64,000 nt of DNA, from positions 682,001 through 746,000 of the forward strand of contig NZ_JAFCLG010000001.1 in assembly GCF_018129685.1 (NCBI RefSeq), read 5' to 3'. Made by a program: the position numbers and the translations under genes. The notes beneath the pieces were generated by a model. It ran no database searches. It was not told the DNA's origin and worked only from the letters and a program-made list of their open reading frames with translations. The DNA is from Bradyrhizobium manausense. Lineage in GTDB: Bacteria > Pseudomonadota > Alphaproteobacteria > Rhizobiales > Xanthobacteraceae. This document shows, one piece after another, positions 17,291 to 25,336 of this stretch (position 1 is the first letter of the stretch; each line of letters begins with the position of its first letter).

Positions 17291-18253
17291 GTGTATCGCT
17301 GGTGTACGGACGAAGTCGAACCTCACGATCGTTTCGACTATTGGCGCGAGGTGCGCGCCAAAGGGCTGTTCGGGGTCACGGCGGAGCTCGAGCGCGGACA
17401 GCGCGCCGGGTTTTACGGGGAATTCTCGCTGAGCCAGGTCGGTCATGGCGGTCTGGTCGAGCTGAAAGCTTCGCCTTATGCCGTCGAACGGAGCCTGTCC
17501 GATATCAGCCACGCGCCCGGTGACAGCATCTGCGTCTACCAGCAGCTTGGCGCCGGCGGCTGGTTCGGCGGCATGCGCTCCAGCGATTTCGCGATCGCCA
17601 ATGGCGGCTTCGCCACCAGCCATACCGATCTGCCTTACCGGACCCGGCCGCTGGGTGATTCCGGTTTCCACCTGCGGATCGTGAAGATCCCCCTCGGCAG
17701 CCTCGCAACGCAGGACAGGCGCGTGCGCGAGCTTGCGCCCAAGGCTTTCAGCGATGCCACGCTGGCACCCCTGCTCGACGCCTGCTTTGCCGACACCTGC
17801 GGGGCAGCAGCGACTGAGGGCTCACCGGATGCCACGTCGCTCGTGCAGGCGCTGGGGCATCTGGCGTTGATCGAGCGCGGCATCGTCAGGCCGGGCAGCC
17901 GGCGCGGACAGGCCGCTCTCCGGACCGCCCGCCTCTCGCTGGCGCAACGCCTGATCGCGCGCCATTTGCAGGACCCCAAGCTGGCACCCGCGCGGGTAGC
18001 GGACCTGCTCGGCATCTCCGTGCGTCATCTGCACATGCTGTTCGAGGTCGCCGAGCGCAGCTTCTCGCAGACCGTGACGGAGGAGCGGCTGAAGCAAAGC
18101 CGCCGCCTGATGCGCGAGGCGCCGGAGCGGCTGATCGCCGATATCGCCGCCGCCAGCGGTTTCGACAGCCTGGCGACCTATTACCGGGTCTTCAACGCCG
18201 CCTATGGCATGGCGCCCGGCGATTTCCGGGCTCAGGCGGCAGGAGGGCGTTAA
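17291..18253 (+). CDS. AraC-family transcriptional regulator
   Basis: A 320-aa protein. The N-terminal half fits the AraC-binding-like domain (TDEVEPHDRFDYWREVRAKGLFGV). The C-terminal half is an AraC HTH: LAPARVADLLGISVRHLHMLFE and then LIADIAAASGFDSLATYYRVFNAAYGMAPGDFR. No ATG is well placed; GTG 17291, preceded by GAGGGG, gives a start matching family members. It is divergent from the caspase-like gene across 187 bases and may regulate it, which is inference. The effector is unknown. Confidence 0.88.
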   Translation: MYRWCTDEVEPHDRFDYWREVRAKGLFGVTAELERGQRAGFYGEFSLSQVGHGGLVELKASPYAVERSLSDISHAPGDSICVYQQLGAGGWFGGMRSSDFAIANGGFATSHTDLPYRTRPLGDSGFHLRIVKIPLGSLATQDRRVRELAPKAFSDATLAPLLDACFADTCGAAATEGSPDATSLVQALGHLALIERGIVRPGSRRGQAALRTARLSLAQRLIARHLQDPKLAPARVADLLGISVRHLHMLFEVAERSFSQTVTEERLKQSRRLMREAPERLIADIAAASGFDSLATYYRVFNAAYGMAPGDFRAQAAGGR

Positions 18254-18346
18254 CCACCTGCCCGGCCGAAGCGGCGAAAAGCCGAGCCACGCCCACTATT
18301 TGGACAAAAACATGAGAGTTTTAAGGACCTTCCCGCGCTTGCTCCA

Positions 18347-18374
18347 TTGACTTTGGCCGATTCCGCCCTATGTT
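18347..18374 (+). promoter_or_regulatory. Sigma-70-type promoter of the RNA helicase gene
   Basis: TTGACT (18347-18352), a 16-base spacer and TATGTT (18369-18374). Transcription would begin near 18381, giving a leader of about 155 bases before the helicase start codon. Confidence 0.5.
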
Positions 18375-18534
18375 CCGGAGCGACGCGGCTCAAATCGAAA
18401 AGCGATTCCTGAGCTTGGCGCTTTGTTCGCGTGAGTCAGCACCCCCAGCTTCTTTGAGAGCGCGCCGTTTCGGGGTGGAACGCGACCAGCCTTATTACCC
18501 TCGATTCCGAACGGCGGTTTCGACCAGAGGCTCA

Positions 18535-20085
18535 ATGTCCTTTTCAAATCTCGGACTGTCCGAAAAAGTCCTCGCCGCAGTGGCGGCCACAGGTTACACC
18601 ACCCCGACCCCCATCCAGGAACAGGCGATCCCCCACGTCCTCGCACGCAAGGACGTGCTCGGCATCGCCCAGACCGGCACTGGCAAGACCGCAGCTTTCG
18701 TCCTGCCGATGCTTACCATCCTCGAGAAGGGTCGCGCCCGCGCACGCATGCCGCGCACGCTGATCCTGGAGCCAACCCGCGAACTCGCGGCGCAGGTGAA
18801 GGAAAACTTCGACCGCTACGGCGCCGGCCAGAAGCTCAACGTCGCGCTGCTGATCGGCGGCGTCTCGTTCGGCGACCAGGATGCCAAGCTGACGCGCGGC
18901 GTCGACGTGCTGATCGCCACCCCGGGCCGGCTGCTCGACCATACCGAGCGAGGCGGCCTCTTGCTCACCGGCGTCGAGTTGCTCGTCATCGACGAAGCCG
19001 ACCGCATGCTGGACATGGGCTTCATCCCGGACATCGAGCGCATCTGCAAGCTCGTCCCCTTCACGCGGCAGACCCTGTTCTTCACCGCCACCATGCCGCC
19101 GGAAATCCGGCGCATCACCGAGACCTTCCTGCACAATCCGCAGAAGGTCGAGGTTTCCAAGCCCGCCACCACAGCAGTCACCGTCACGCAGTGCCAGGTT
19201 CCGGCCGGGCGCGAGGCGCATGAAAAGCGCGAATTGCTGCGACGTCTGCTGCGCGAAGCCAAGGATCTCCAGAACGCGATCATCTTCTGCAATCGCAAGC
19301 GCGACGTCGCCGTCGTTCACAAATCGCTGCAAAAGCACGGTTTCAGCGTCGGTGCCCTGCATGGCGACATGGACCAGTCGGCCCGCACGGCGGCGCTCGA
19401 GCAGTTCCGCAAGGGTGAGCTTCCGCTGCTCGTCGCCTCCGACGTTGCCGCCCGCGGCCTCGACATTCCCGAGGTCAGCCACGTCTTCAATTTCGACGTT
19501 CCTCACCATCCCGACGATTACGTCCATCGCGTCGGCCGCACCGGTCGTGCCGGTCGCAGCGGCACCGCGATCTCGATCGTCACGCCGCTCGACCAGAAAT
19601 CGATGGTGGCGATCGAAAAGCTGATCGGCCAGAGCATTCCCCGCGCCGAAGGCAACTATGAGGTCACTTCCGGCGGCGGCGAGGACGGCGATCGTCCGCG
19701 CGAGCAGCGTGGCCGCGAGCGTTCCCGCGGCGGACGCGGCAAGCCGCAGCGTGGCCGTGACCGCGAGCGCAGCCACGAGCCGCGCGAAGCCCGCGGCGAG
19801 GCAAGGCACTCGGGTGAGGCAAGGCATTCGGATGAGGCAAGACATTCGGCCGAAGCACGGCCGTCCGGCGACGCGCGCCCGGCCCGCGAAGCCAGGCCCC
19901 AGCGCGAGGCGAGGCCATCGTCCGAACCGCGTCATGGCGCGCGCCAACAGGCCGATCATTCGCACGTGCCGTCGATCGGCCGCCCCGAACCGCGCCGCCA
20001 GCGCGAGGCCGACACCGAGCCCGCCGATCACTCGCATCTGCCGGCGTTTCTGTTGCGACCGGTTCGCTCACCCGCCGGTGCATGA
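18535..20085 (+). CDS. rhlE: DEAD-box ATP-dependent RNA helicase, RhlE type
   Basis: A 516-aa RNA helicase with the Q motif (TPTPIQEQAIP), Walker A (AQTGTGKTAAF), PTRELAAQ, DEAD (VIDEADRMLDMGF), motif III TAT (FFTATMP), and motif VI (HRVGRTGRAGRSG). The last ~140 residues are basic and disordered, with seven six-residue repeats beginning EAR/DAR. ATG 18535 (MSFSNLGLSEKVL) is the family start; upstream open sequence is leader. Such helicases act in cold adaptation, ribosome assembly and RNA decay. It may cooperate with RNase E, which is inference. Confidence 0.92.
   Translation: MSFSNLGLSEKVLAAVAATGYTTPTPIQEQAIPHVLARKDVLGIAQTGTGKTAAFVLPMLTILEKGRARARMPRTLILEPTRELAAQVKENFDRYGAGQKLNVALLIGGVSFGDQDAKLTRGVDVLIATPGRLLDHTERGGLLLTGVELLVIDEADRMLDMGFIPDIERICKLVPFTRQTLFFTATMPPEIRRITETFLHNPQKVEVSKPATTAVTVTQCQVPAGREAHEKRELLRRLLREAKDLQNAIIFCNRKRDVAVVHKSLQKHGFSVGALHGDMDQSARTAALEQFRKGELPLLVASDVAARGLDIPEVSHVFNFDVPHHPDDYVHRVGRTGRAGRSGTAISIVTPLDQKSMVAIEKLIGQSIPRAEGNYEVTSGGGEDGDRPREQRGRERSRGGRGKPQRGRDRERSHEPREARGEARHSGEARHSDEARHSAEARPSGDARPAREARPQREARPSSEPRHGARQQADHSHVPSIGRPEPRRQREADTEPADHSHLPAFLLRPVRSPAGA
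19798..19923 (+). repeat. Seven 18-bp in-frame repeats in the helicase tail
   Basis: Seven consecutive 18-base units, each encoding (E/D)AR plus three variable residues (HSG, HSD, HSA, PSG, PAR, PQR, PSS). The first three are nearly identical in DNA, indicating recent slippage or unequal exchange. Confidence 0.85.
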
Positions 20086-20250
20086 GGCACGACGAGGTCC
20101 AGGTCGCGGTTGAGCAAGCTCACCGCGACACTTTTCTGATGCAGTCACGACCGTATATTTACTGGCCGTTCACAATCGGCCGTTAGCCTACGAACATAAT
20201 TTAAGCATTGCTGCGGTCGATGGCGCACCGACCGCTGTGGGGTATGTTCT

Positions 20251-21318
20251 GTGGTCAAGGTGCTCGATGAACACGAACGCACGATGGCGTTCGCCGAGGT
20301 GGCGCTCGGTCAGATCCGATCGCTGAAGCAGACCGCGATTCCGCGCAATTACGAGATTTGGTACGTCTACGCGACCGGCTACAACGCGCCGCTGAACAAG
20401 ATCATCAACGAGACGCTGGCACGCAACGGCAAGCTGAGCGAAGCCGATCTCGAGCAGATCTACGATACGTATCTCTCCCACATCAAAACGACCGACCGCA
20501 TCGACAAGGTCGGCGCGCGCGTCATCGGCGAAATCGACGACGTGATGAAGGTGCTGAGCGATGCCCTCGGCATGACCGGCTCCTACGACGCGAGCCTGTC
20601 AGGCGCAACCGAGCGGCTGTCCTCGGCCAAGAGCCGAGAGCAGATCACGTCGATCGTCGAAACGCTGCTGCGTTCGACCAGCGAGATGCGCGAGACCAAC
20701 AAGGCGCTGGAAGACCGGCTGACACTCTCGAAGAACGAGATCAGCAATCTCCAGCAGAGCCTGGAGGCCATCCGCGCCGAGAGCCTGACCGATCCGCTGA
20801 CGGGCCTCGGCAACCGCAAATATTTCGACCGCATGATCGGCATGGCCGTCCAGAGTGCACTCGCGAGCGGCGAGCCGTTGTCGCTGCTGCTGTTCGACAT
20901 CGACCATTTCAAGTCGTTCAACGATTCCTACGGCCACCTCACCGGCGATCAGGTGCTCCGCCTGGTCGGCTCGTCGCTGAAGCAGACCATCAAGGGCCAG
21001 GACATCACCGCACGCTATGGCGGCGAGGAATTCGCCGTGGTGCTGCCCAACACGGCCTTGCGCCAGGCGCTGACGGTCGCCGACCATATCCGGCGCGCTG
21101 TGATGGCGAAGGAATTGAAGAAGAAGTCGACCGGCGAGATCCTCGGCCGTGTCACCATCTCGGTCGGCGTCTCCATGCTCAAGCAGGGCGACGACACCGA
21201 CGCGCTGATCGAGCGCGCGGATGCCTGTCTCTACGCTGCCAAGCGCAACGGGCGTAACCGCGTGATCTGCGAAGTCGATCCGGAATACGCGGTCGAGACC
21301 CACAACCGGGTGGCCTGA
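20251..21318 (+). CDS. Diguanylate cyclase (GGDEF) with helical N-terminal domain
   Basis: Makes cyclic di-GMP from two GTP. The 355-aa protein has an N-terminal helical region (residues 1-125, EIWYVYATGYNAPLNKIINETLARNG), a coiled coil around 130-175, then a GGDEF domain from LTDPLTGLGNRKYFD. The active site is GGEEF (residues 257-261), a functional variant. The inhibitory-site motif is KGQD instead of RxxD. The GTG at 20251 is used; no membrane segment is visible, so it is soluble. The N-terminal signal is unknown. It is upstream of the FabA-like pair, separated by about 115 bases. Confidence 0.9.
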   Translation: MVKVLDEHERTMAFAEVALGQIRSLKQTAIPRNYEIWYVYATGYNAPLNKIINETLARNGKLSEADLEQIYDTYLSHIKTTDRIDKVGARVIGEIDDVMKVLSDALGMTGSYDASLSGATERLSSAKSREQITSIVETLLRSTSEMRETNKALEDRLTLSKNEISNLQQSLEAIRAESLTDPLTGLGNRKYFDRMIGMAVQSALASGEPLSLLLFDIDHFKSFNDSYGHLTGDQVLRLVGSSLKQTIKGQDITARYGGEEFAVVLPNTALRQALTVADHIRRAVMAKELKKKSTGEILGRVTISVGVSMLKQGDDTDALIERADACLYAAKRNGRNRVICEVDPEYAVETHNRVA

Positions 21319-21434
21319 CGCCACCGGTCGCGCCGGCGACATCCCATGGTCATGCAGCCGTACTACGCCTGAGTGACAGTCGAGCACGTCAGATGCACTG
21401 GCGCGCGATCGATCGCGATCGAAAGGCCAGCGTC

Positions 21435-21965
21435 TTGCCCAATCCGCACGACTTTCACACGCCGCAAAGCTCCTACACCGGGCTCGACCTGCTCAAGGCC
21501 AGCGAGGGCGGCTTTTTCGGACCGGGCAACGCGCAATTGCCCGCGCCCCCGATGCTGCTGATGGATCGCATCCCCGAGATCAGCCTTGACCGCGGCGACT
21601 TCGGCAAGGGCCACATCGTGTCCGAGCTGGATGTGACGGCCAAACTCTGGTTCTTCGAATGCCACTTCCCCGACGACCCCGTGATGCCGGGATGCCTCAG
21701 CCTGGATGCGCTGTGGCAGATGGTCGGCTACTGGCTTGCCTGGTCGGGCTCACCCGGGACGATCCGCGCCCTGGGCGTCGGCGCGGTCAAGTTCAGGGGG
21801 CAGATCACACCTGACGTCAAATGCGTGCGCTACGAGGTTGCGATGCGCCAGGTGAAGCGCGGCAAACTGGCCCTGGGCGTCGCGGACGGACGCGTGCTTG
21901 CCGACGCGGCCTGCGTCTATGTTGCCAGGGACCTGCGCGTCGGCCTGACGACAGCCGCGACCTGA
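21435..21965 (+). CDS. FabA-like 3-hydroxyacyl-ACP dehydratase, copy A
   Basis: A 176-aa hotdog-fold protein of the FabA family, which dehydrates 3-hydroxyacyl-ACP and may isomerise the trans-2 to the cis-3 product. The active-site His is in FFECHFPDDPVMPGC and the Asp in LSLDALWQMVGYWL. TTG 21435 is chosen because its product (MPNPHDFHTPQSSY) aligns from the first residue with copy B; GAAAGG lies upstream. Unlike the usual fabA it has no fabB neighbour. The tandem copy follows at 22079, about two thirds identical. Confidence 0.82.
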   Translation: MPNPHDFHTPQSSYTGLDLLKASEGGFFGPGNAQLPAPPMLLMDRIPEISLDRGDFGKGHIVSELDVTAKLWFFECHFPDDPVMPGCLSLDALWQMVGYWLAWSGSPGTIRALGVGAVKFRGQITPDVKCVRYEVAMRQVKRGKLALGVADGRVLADAACVYVARDLRVGLTTAAT

Positions 21966-22078
21966 CAGAGCCGGCGACGCGCCTTGCGCGCTTGACATTA
22001 CGCCGGGACGGAGGACATCTGAGGCCGTTTCGTTGCCCCCCGTGCACCTGACCACGCGTCGACAGAGGTTCTGCCCCC

Positions 22079-22609
22079 TTGCCAAATCCGCATGATTTTC
22101 ACACGCCGCAACCGTCCTACACCAGGGACGAGCTGCTGAGATCGAGCGAAGGCGGCTATTTCGGTCCGGGCAATGCCCAATTGCCGGCGCCACCGATGCT
22201 GATGATGGATCGCATCACCGAGATCAGCCTGGACGGCGGCGAGTTCGGCAAGGGCCACATCATCGGCGAGCTCGACATCGTGCCGGATCAGTGGTTCTTC
22301 GGCTGCCATTATCACGGCGACGCGATGATGCCGGGAAGCCTGGGCCTCGATGCAATGTGGCAGATGATCGGCTACTGGCTCGGCTGGTCGGGGTCACCGG
22401 GCAAGGGCCGCGCCATCGGCGTCGGCGAGGTCGAGGTGACGGGTGCCGTCACGCCGGAAACACGGTCGGTGCGCTACGAGGTCGCCATGCGCATGGTCCG
22501 GCGCGGCAAGCTGGTGCTCGGGATTGCGGATGGTCGTGTGATCGCCGACGGCGCCTGCGTGTTCGTGGCGAAGGATATGCGGGTTGGCCTGACCAAGGCC
22601 GCGGATTGA
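22079..22609 (+). CDS. FabA-like 3-hydroxyacyl-ACP dehydratase, copy B
   Basis: A 176-aa tandem paralogue of the gene at 21435, with the same TTG start and the same N-terminus MPNPHDFHTPQ. The active-site His (FFGCHYHGDAMMPGS) and Asp (LGLDAMWQMIGYWLGW) are kept, but the Cys after MPG is Ser here. GKGRAIGVGEVEVTGAVTP matches canonical FabA better than copy A. The separate 113-base gap may carry its own promoter. Whether both copies supply unsaturated fatty acids, or one serves a special acyl product, cannot be told from sequence. Confidence 0.82.
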   Translation: MPNPHDFHTPQPSYTRDELLRSSEGGYFGPGNAQLPAPPMLMMDRITEISLDGGEFGKGHIIGELDIVPDQWFFGCHYHGDAMMPGSLGLDAMWQMIGYWLGWSGSPGKGRAIGVGEVEVTGAVTPETRSVRYEVAMRMVRRGKLVLGIADGRVIADGACVFVAKDMRVGLTKAAD

Positions 22610-22611
22610 CC

Positions 22612-23064
22612 TTAGGCCTTTCGCTTCGCGCGCTTTCGTGACGGGGGCTTTCTGGCCGCTTCTTTCGGCGCTTTCGCAGGCTTGGCGGACTTGCTTGCGG
22701 CCTTCGTCGCCGGAGCCTTCGCCGCAACTTTCTTGGGCCGCTTCTTCACCTTGGCGCGCTGGGCGGCGGCGAGTGCTGCCCTCGCCCATTGCGCAAACTC
22801 CTCGGAATTATCGAACAGCCGCGCCGGCAGCTCCCAGTAGGAGTTGACCAGAACCGTCTTGGCGCGGGTCGAGTACTGGAATGGCTTTGAGCCTTCCGCC
22901 TCGAAGTCCGGGATCGTGACTTCGTCGGCGCGGAAGAACAGGCCGGCACGCAGAGACAGCGCGAAGTTGATGCCGTCGGCGGAGATGCCGTGACCGGAGA
23001 ACATCTTCCGGATGGTCACGGGGCCGAAATCGGAAAACAGGTCGATCAGGAATTCGCGGTCCAT
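22612..23064 (-). CDS. TfoX N-terminal-domain protein with Lys/Ala-rich tail
   Basis: A 150-aa protein. Residues 1-95 form a TfoX_N domain (LFSDFGPVTIRKMFSGHGISADGINFALSLRAGLFFRAD, then FQYSTRAKTVLVNSYWELP). The last ~50 residues are a basic Lys/Ala/Pro tail resembling bacterial histone-H1-like proteins (KKRPKKVAAKAPATKAASKSAKPAKAPK). The Sxy/TfoX name comes from competence regulation in gammaproteobacteria; stand-alone N-domain proteins are uncharacterised. The tail suggests nucleic-acid binding. It converges with FabA copy B, stops 2 bases apart. Confidence 0.82.
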   Translation of the reverse strand: MDREFLIDLFSDFGPVTIRKMFSGHGISADGINFALSLRAGLFFRADEVTIPDFEAEGSKPFQYSTRAKTVLVNSYWELPARLFDNSEEFAQWARAALAAAQRAKVKKRPKKVAAKAPATKAASKSAKPAKAPKEAARKPPSRKRAKRKA

Positions 23065-23084
23065 GCCTCACCTCTCTCCCCGAC

Positions 23085-23219
23085 GTCGTCCCGGCGCAGG
23101 CCGGGACCGATAACCACAGGGAGGAGTTTAGCGAAGACCGGCAATCGTGCCAGCACGGTACTGACACCGCGCGAAACTAGCGCGATCACGCGGTGGGTCC
23201 TGGCTTTCGCCAGGACGAC
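23085..23219. repeat. Palindromic intergenic element, 135 bp
   Basis: Bounded by inverted ends GTCGTCCCGG (23085-23094) and CCAGGACGAC (23210-23219), one mismatch. Each end is itself a hairpin: GTCCCGGC-GCAG-GCCGGGAC (23088-23107) and GTCCTGGC-TTTC-GCCAGGAC (23197-23216). It contains AACCACAGGGAGGAGTT. This matches the general look of dispersed palindromic repeats in Bradyrhizobium genomes. It lies between the TfoX-N protein and sufA and has no coding content. Confidence 0.75.
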
Positions 23220-23245
23220 AGCGGTGTGAGACAAGAGAGCGCGGG

Positions 23246-23656
23246 CTACCCGTCGATCTTGGCCGGGCGCAACTCGACCGACTCGCCGCAGCCGCAGGCG
23301 GAGATCTGGTTGGGGTTGTTGAAGACGAACTGGGCCTGCATCTTGTCAGCCTTGTAGTCCATCTCGGTGCCGAGCAGGAACAGCACGGCCTTGGGATCGA
23401 CCAGGATCTTGACGCCCTTGTCCTCGACGACCTCGTCGGTCGGGCGGATATCGTGGGCGTATTCGACCGTGTAGGACTGGCCGGCGCAGCCGCCGTTCTT
23501 CACGCCGACGCGCAGGCCGACGATCTCCGAATCGGCACGCTGGGTAAGCTCGCTGATGCGCTGGGCGGCGGCATCGGTCAGCCGCATCACCTGCGGGCGC
23601 GGGCGCCGTGGCTTCGCAGGGGATGCTGGTGTCGAGCCGGACGAAATCTGGGTCAT
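23246..23656 (-). CDS. sufA: Iron-sulfur cluster carrier, A-type (HesB/IscA family)
   Basis: Accepts Fe-S clusters from the SufBCD scaffold and passes them to target proteins. The 136-aa protein has a ~20-residue Pro-rich leader, then the A-type domain with the three ligand cysteines, one in NGGCAGQSY and two in the C-terminal ACGCGES. It is the last gene of the leftward suf operon, 64 bases after sufT. Confidence 0.92.
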   Translation of the reverse strand: MTQISSGSTPASPAKPRRPRPQVMRLTDAAAQRISELTQRADSEIVGLRVGVKNGGCAGQSYTVEYAHDIRPTDEVVEDKGVKILVDPKAVLFLLGTEMDYKADKMQAQFVFNNPNQISACGCGESVELRPAKIDG

Positions 23657-23720
23657 GTCAATGATGTGGTCCGTTGCGGAGCGAATTCAATGCCAGTTGT
23701 GCAAAGCAGTAGCGTACGCG

Positions 23721-24092
23721 TCACCACATGTTGAGCACGAGGCGAGCCTCGTCGCTCATGCGTTCCGGCGTCCAGGCCGGCTCCCAGACCACCTTGACGT
23801 CGACCACGCCGACGCCGGGGACGCTGGCGACAGCGTTCTCGACCATGGTCGGCAGCTCGCCTGCGGCCGGGCAGTTCGGCGTCGTCAGCGTCATCTGGAC
23901 GTCGACGGAACGGTCGTCCTTGATCTCGACCTTGTAGATCAGGCCGAGTTCGTAGATGTCCGCCGGAATTTCCGGGTCGAACACGGTCTTGAGGCCCGCG
24001 ATGATCTCGGTGGTGAGACGCTCGGTCTCCTCCGGCGGCAGCGCCGAACGGGTCTCCATCGGATTGGCTTTGATTTCGGCCGTGTCACTCAT
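23721..24092 (-). CDS. sufT: SUF-system MIP18/DUF59 protein (SufT-like)
   Basis: A 123-aa protein of the DUF59/MIP18 family found in suf operons, taking part in Fe-S cluster maturation. Family blocks are VFDPEIPADIYELGLIYKVEI, MTLTTPNCPAAGELPTMVENAV (conserved Cys) and VVWEPAWTPERMSDEARLVLNMW. It overlaps the sufS stop by 4 bases, so it is translationally coupled. Confidence 0.9.
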   Translation of the reverse strand: MSDTAEIKANPMETRSALPPEETERLTTEIIAGLKTVFDPEIPADIYELGLIYKVEIKDDRSVDVQMTLTTPNCPAAGELPTMVENAVASVPGVGVVDVKVVWEPAWTPERMSDEARLVLNMW

Positions 24093-25336
24093 GCGAACAA
24101 ATCCCGCGCCTTGAGCAGCGCCTGTGCCAGATGATCGACTTCTTCCCGCGTATTATACATGCCGAACGAGGCCCGGCATGTGGCCGTGACGTTGAACCGC
24201 TCTAAAAGCGGCATCACGCAATGGGTGCCGGCGCGCACCGCGATACCCTGGCGGTCGATCACGGTGGCAACGTCGTGAGCATGTGCGCCCTTGAGCTCGA
24301 ACGAGATCACCGGGCCCTTGCCCCGCGCGGTGCCGATCAACCGCAGCGAGTTGATCTCGCGCAGCCTCTCCTGGGCGTAGGCGGTGAGATCGGCCTCGTG
24401 CGCGGCGATGCGCTCCTTGCCGATCGAATTGACGTAGTCGATGGCGGCGCCGAGGCCGACGGCCTCGACGATCGCCGGCGTGCCCGCCTCGAATTTGTGC
24501 GGGGGATCGCCGTAGGTGACGACATCCTGCGACACTTCGCGGATCATCTCGCCGCCGCCATTGTAGGGGCGCATCGCGACGAGGTGGTCGTATTTGGCCC
24601 AGAGCACGCCGATGCCGGTCGGCCCGTACACCTTGTGACCGGTGAAAACGTAGAAATCGCAGCCGATGTCCTGGACATCGACCGGCAGATGCACCGCGCC
24701 CTGGCTGCCGTCGACCAGCACGGGAATTCCGCGGGCATGAGCGATCTTTACGACATCCTTGACCGGCACGATGGTGCCCAGCGCGTTCGACATCTGCGTG
24801 ATCGCGACCAGTTTGGTCTTCGACGTCAGCAGCTTCTCGAACTCCTCGATGAGGAAATTGCCCTCGTCGTCAACAGGCGCCCATTTGATCACGGCACCCT
24901 GGCGTTCCCTCAGGAAATGCCACGGCACGATATTGGAGTGGTGCTCCATGATCGAGATGACGATCTCGTCGCCGTCTTTGATGTTCGGCCCGCCCCAGGA
25001 CGAGGCGACCAGGTTGATCGCCTCCGTCGCGTTGCGGGTGAAGATCACTTCCTCAGTCCGGGCAGCGTTGATGAACTGGGCGACCTTGGTGCGGCCGCCC
25101 TCATAGGCTTCGGTGGCGGCATTGGCGAGATAATGCAGGCCGCGATGGACGTTGGCGTATTCGCTCGTATAGGCCTGCGTCATGCGATCGAGCACCGCGC
25201 TCGGCTTCTGCGCGGACGCCGCGTTATCGAGATAGACCAGCGGCTTGCCATAGACCTGCAGGCTAAGCGCCGGAAAGTCCTGGCGCACGCGCGCGACATC
25301 GTAAGCACCGTTCTTGACTGCGGGATGCGTGCTCAT
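24089..25336 (-). CDS. sufS: SufS-type cysteine desulfurase
   Basis: PLP enzyme that takes sulfur from cysteine for SufBCD. The 415-aa group II desulfurase shows the PLP lysine in FTGHKVYGPTGIGVLW and the catalytic Cys387 in TATCRASFGMYN, a loop typical of SufS rather than IscS. NATEAINLVASSW and EHHSNIVPWHFL are also family blocks. It overlaps the ends of sufD upstream and sufT downstream by 4 bases each. No sufE is nearby. Confidence 0.95.
   Translation of the reverse strand: MSTHPAVKNGAYDVARVRQDFPALSLQVYGKPLVYLDNAASAQKPSAVLDRMTQAYTSEYANVHRGLHYLANAATEAYEGGRTKVAQFINAARTEEVIFTRNATEAINLVASSWGGPNIKDGDEIVISIMEHHSNIVPWHFLRERQGAVIKWAPVDDEGNFLIEEFEKLLTSKTKLVAITQMSNALGTIVPVKDVVKIAHARGIPVLVDGSQGAVHLPVDVQDIGCDFYVFTGHKVYGPTGIGVLWAKYDHLVAMRPYNGGGEMIREVSQDVVTYGDPPHKFEAGTPAIVEAVGLGAAIDYVNSIGKERIAAHEADLTAYAQERLREINSLRLIGTARGKGPVISFELKGAHAHDVATVIDRQGIAVRAGTHCVMPLLERFNVTATCRASFGMYNTREEVDHLAQALLKARDLFA

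Noticed and set aside
21404..21417. CGCGATCGATCGCG, a 14-bp palindrome before FabA copy A
   Set aside because: Built from GATC/CGCG words common in high-GC DNA and not repeated before copy B; not called as an operator.
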